This document shows, one piece after another, positions 13,079 to 15,295 of a stretch of 15,295 nt of DNA. The stretch is from Xanthobacteraceae bacterium (GTDB taxonomy: Bacteria; Pseudomonadota; Alphaproteobacteria; Rhizobiales; Xanthobacteraceae): the NCBI GenBank assembly GCA_030043335.1, contig JASHXX010000102.1:1-15295 (forward strand). Direction: 5' to 3'. Made by a program: the position numbers and the translations under genes. The stretch's first letter is position 1. Each line of letters starts with the position of its first letter. Below the pieces are notes generated by a model. The model saw only the letters and a program-made list of their open reading frames with translations, was not told the origin of the DNA and made no database searches.

Positions 13079-14266
13079 TCACACTGCCCCCGCCTTGCGC
13101 AGCGCCGCGATGTCGCGCTTGCTGAAACCGAACTCCTTGAGCACCGCGTCGGTGTGCTCGCCGAGGTCGGGCGGCCGCGCGGCGAGGCGCGAGGGCGTGC
13201 GAGACAGCGACACCGCCTGGCCGAGGAGCCGCATCTTGCTCTTGTCCCTGCGGGTCACGCTCTGCGCCATGCCGAGATGGCGCACCTGCGGGTCGGCAAA
13301 CACCTCGTCGATCGCATAGATCGGGCCGCAGGGCACGCCGGCCTGGTTGAAGCATTCGACCCACTCGGCACTGGTGCGGCTGGCGAGGTAAGCTTCAAGG
13401 TCGGCCGTGAGCGCATCGCGGTTCTGCGAGCGCGCCGCTTCGTCCCTATAGTCGGCCTTCTGCAGCAACGCCTCCGCCTTGGCGGCGCGGCAGAGCCGCT
13501 GCCACATTTTTTGCCCCGGCGCGGCGACGTTGATGTAGCCGTCGCGGGTCTTGAATACGCCGGTCGGAATGCTGGTCGGGTGATTGTTGCCGGCCTGCGG
13601 CGCGACCTCGCCCTTGACCAGGAAGCGCGCGGCCTGGAAATCGAGCATGAAGATTTGCGCCTGGAGGAGCGAGGTCTCGACCGCCTGGCCCTTGCCCGAT
13701 TTCTCCCGTTCTAGAAGCGCGACGAGAATGCCGAGCGCCGCCAGGAGTCCGGCGCTGAGATCGGCGACCGGAATGCCGGCGCGGACCGGTCCCTGACCGG
13801 GGAGCCCGGTGATCGACATCAGCCCGCCCATGCCCTGCGCGATCTGGTCGAAGCCGGGCCGCACCGCGTACGGTCCCGACTGGCCGAAGCCGGAAATGCT
13901 GGCGAACACCAGGCGCGGATTGATCCGCGCCAGCGTCTTGTAATCGATGCCCAGCCGCTTCTTCACGTCGGGGCGGAAATTCTCCACCACGACGTCGGCC
14001 TTCTTGATCATGCGCTTGAAGGCGGCGAGCCCTGCCGGCGCCTTCAGATTGAGCGTGATGCTGCGCTTGTTGCGGTGCAGGTTCTGGAAGTCGGGCCCTT
14101 CGCGCGGCCCAGTCATCTGTGCTTCTACCTGGGGCGGCGCCTCGATCTTGATGACGTTGGCGCCCCAGTCGGCGAGCTGGCGTACGCAGGTCGGCCCCGC
14201 CCGCACGCGGGTCAGATCGAGCACGGTGAAGCGCGCGAGAGCCTTCGACGCGCGTGGGAACGGCAT
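13079..14266 (-). CDS. CaiB/BaiF (class III) CoA transferase
   Basis: Class III CoA transferase of 395 residues, the normal length, moving CoA between a donor thioester and a carboxylic acid through an aspartyl anhydride. Visible motifs: TVLDLTRVRAGPTCVRQLADWGANVIKIE region (14-42), NKRSITLNLK (66-75), ADVVVENFRPDV (90-101), SGFGQSGPY (125-133), GFDQIAQGMGGLMSITG (138-154), and the catalytic Asp169 in IPVADLSAG. The C-terminal half contains GYINVAAPGQKMWQRLC and GPIYAIDEVFADPQV. It is cytoplasmic. The ATG at 14266 has GGAG about 10 bases upstream. It is probably co-transcribed with the crotonase and divergent from the carboxypeptidase. Specificity (formyl-, succinyl- or other) cannot be read. 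Confidence 0.94.
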   Translation of the reverse strand: MPFPRASKALARFTVLDLTRVRAGPTCVRQLADWGANVIKIEAPPQVEAQMTGPREGPDFQNLHRNKRSITLNLKAPAGLAAFKRMIKKADVVVENFRPDVKKRLGIDYKTLARINPRLVFASISGFGQSGPYAVRPGFDQIAQGMGGLMSITGLPGQGPVRAGIPVADLSAGLLAALGILVALLEREKSGKGQAVETSLLQAQIFMLDFQAARFLVKGEVAPQAGNNHPTSIPTGVFKTRDGYINVAAPGQKMWQRLCRAAKAEALLQKADYRDEAARSQNRDALTADLEAYLASRTSAEWVECFNQAGVPCGPIYAIDEVFADPQVRHLGMAQSVTRRDKSKMRLLGQAVSLSRTPSRLAARPPDLGEHTDAVLKEFGFSKRDIAALRKAGAV

Positions 14267-14472
14267 GACGTGGCGACTCCGATGGCGCCGGGAGGCCGAG
14301 AACTTCCCCGATCCGACCGGGGTTGTCTACGGGCTCGCAACCGTGCGGCCGCTCGTTCGGCTGGCGCCGATCCGATAGAATGGACGTTCAAGACAGCCAT
14401 CTTTCGGGCGTTTTCGCCAGGCGATCATAAATCAGCGCGGGCGACGCATTGTTACAAAAAGGACGACCAGAG
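14267..14472. promoter_or_regulatory. Divergent promoter region
   Basis: A 206-bp spacer between the leftward CoA transferase and the rightward carboxypeptidase must hold both promoters. AT-richer sequence at about 14420-14460 is near the carboxypeptidase start. I cannot assign hexamers with confidence and see no strong palindrome. Confidence 0.4.
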
Positions 14473-15295
14473 ATGATCGATTGTCGCCGTGCCGTCATTG
14501 CCTTTGCCGTCACGGTCCTCGCCGGCGCCGCGTTCGCCCAGGAACACGCCGCCCGGCCGCAGGGCGAACGCGCTCGCGCTGACCAGGGCCGGCAGGAACA
14601 GAGCGGGCCCGGCGTGCTCACGCTGTTGCCCGGGGATTCCGTCACCGAGCACAGCATCGATACCGCAAGCGGCAAGCTCGCCTATACCGCGACCGCCGGC
14701 ACATTCTCGCTGTTCGACCAGTCGGGCGAGCGCTCGGCGGCGGTGTTCTATACCGCTTACGTCGCGAAATCGAACGATGCGCGGCGGCCGCTGACCTTCG
14801 TGTTCAATGGCGGGCCCGGCGCCGGCTCGGCGTTTCTCAATCTCGGGCTCGTCGGGCCGCGGCTGGCCGAGTTCGGCATGGACGGGCGCGACGGCGCCGC
14901 TGTCCGTCTGGTCGACAATCCGGACACTTGGCTCGCCTTCACCGACCTGGTGCTGATCGATCCGGTCGGCACCGGCTGGAGCCGGCCGGCGAAGCCCGAC
15001 GGCGGCAGCGCGTTTTGGGGCGTGCGCCGCGACGCCGAATCGATGGCCAAGGCGATCGCGCTCTATGTCGCCAAGAACGGCCGCGTTGCTTCGCCGAAAT
15101 ACATCCTGGGCGAAAGCTATGGCGGCTTCCGCGCCGCCAAGGTGGCGGGCGAGCTGCGCAGCGACCAGGGCATCATGGTGAGCGGCATCCTCATGGTGTC
15201 GCCGCTCCTCGATGGCGACTTTCAGTTCGGCGGCGAGCGCTCGGCCTTGAGCGCCGCGCTGCACCTTCCTTCGCTGGTCGCGACCGAGCTCGAGC
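14473..15295 (+). CDS. S10 family serine carboxypeptidase, partial (runs off window)
   Basis: N-terminal 274 residues of an exported peptidase S10 (serine carboxypeptidase) family protein. A signal peptide with a basic start and hydrophobic core ends near residue 22 (AGAAFA-QE). The linker is low-complexity, rich in Arg/Gln/Ala. The alpha/beta-hydrolase core shows FVFNGGPGAGSA (109-120), the oxyanion segment, then LIDPVGTGWSRP (161-172) and the nucleophile elbow GESYGG with Ser215. The Asp and His of the triad lie beyond the window. The ATG at 14473 is the only start that keeps the signal peptide; a GGA lies about 10 bases upstream. It is expected to work in the periplasm on peptide C-termini. 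It is divergent from the CoA transferase gene with no obvious functional tie. Confidence 0.9.
   Translation, partial: MIDCRRAVIAFAVTVLAGAAFAQEHAARPQGERARADQGRQEQSGPGVLTLLPGDSVTEHSIDTASGKLAYTATAGTFSLFDQSGERSAAVFYTAYVAKSNDARRPLTFVFNGGPGAGSAFLNLGLVGPRLAEFGMDGRDGAAVRLVDNPDTWLAFTDLVLIDPVGTGWSRPAKPDGGSAFWGVRRDAESMAKAIALYVAKNGRVASPKYILGESYGGFRAAKVAGELRSDQGIMVSGILMVSPLLDGDFQFGGERSALSAALHLPSLVATELE

Noticed and set aside
14452..15264. 270-codon open frame on the minus strand opposite the S10 carboxypeptidase
   Set aside because: The plus strand has a signal peptide, NGGPG and GESYGG motifs; the minus frame has none and is a codon-bias shadow.

Overview
The window looks like chromosomal DNA from a GC-rich alphaproteobacterium of the order Hyphomicrobiales (Bradyrhizobium / Xanthobacteraceae-like). 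Supporting signs are an Omp25/31-type small porin with the WTGxYxG motif, a palindromic intergenic element of the kind seen in Bradyrhizobium relatives, a CaiB-type CoA transferase next to a crotonase, and the tRNA-Ser(CGA) gene. The genus is inferred from style, not proven.

Left part (1-2760): a CPA1-type Na+/H+ antiporter reads right. Convergent with it is a short-chain dehydrogenase broken by one apparent base loss. The dehydrogenase promoter carries two copies of a GATC-centred palindrome, one lying exactly between a plausible -35 and -10, which is the layout of a TetR-type operator.

Middle (3116-8626): seven genes, all reading right and closely spaced: DoxX membrane protein, CocE/NonD serine hydrolase, second DoxX (apparently starting at CTG), secreted alpha/beta-hydrolase with an Asp nucleophile, VOC-fold protein, UBP-type zinc-finger protein, and a SnoaL/NTF2-like protein. 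Together they look like an uncharacterised catabolic or detoxification cassette: two hydrolases, two small redox-associated membrane proteins and two small-molecule-pocket folds. The substrate cannot be read from sequence.

Right-middle (8627-12086): a 669-bp gene-free stretch with hairpins and a perfect 29-bp tandem duplication, then a small beta-barrel porin, an unrecognised 142-residue protein ending 2 bp from the porin stop, and a full-length P4-type tyrosine integrase. The integrase lies beside the 3' end of tRNA-Ser(CGA), and a 20-bp near-repeat sits between them. This is the classic end of a tRNA-targeted integrative element extending leftwards. Its far end is not certain; two degenerate copies of the tRNA 3' end are noted.

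Right part (12087-15295): ordinary chromosomal genes. A CaiB/BaiF CoA transferase is followed by a crotonase-fold protein that lacks both catalytic glutamates, both reading left and separated by a palindromic intergenic element. A divergent secreted S10 serine carboxypeptidase runs off the window. No CRISPR array, rRNA or intact insertion sequence was seen.
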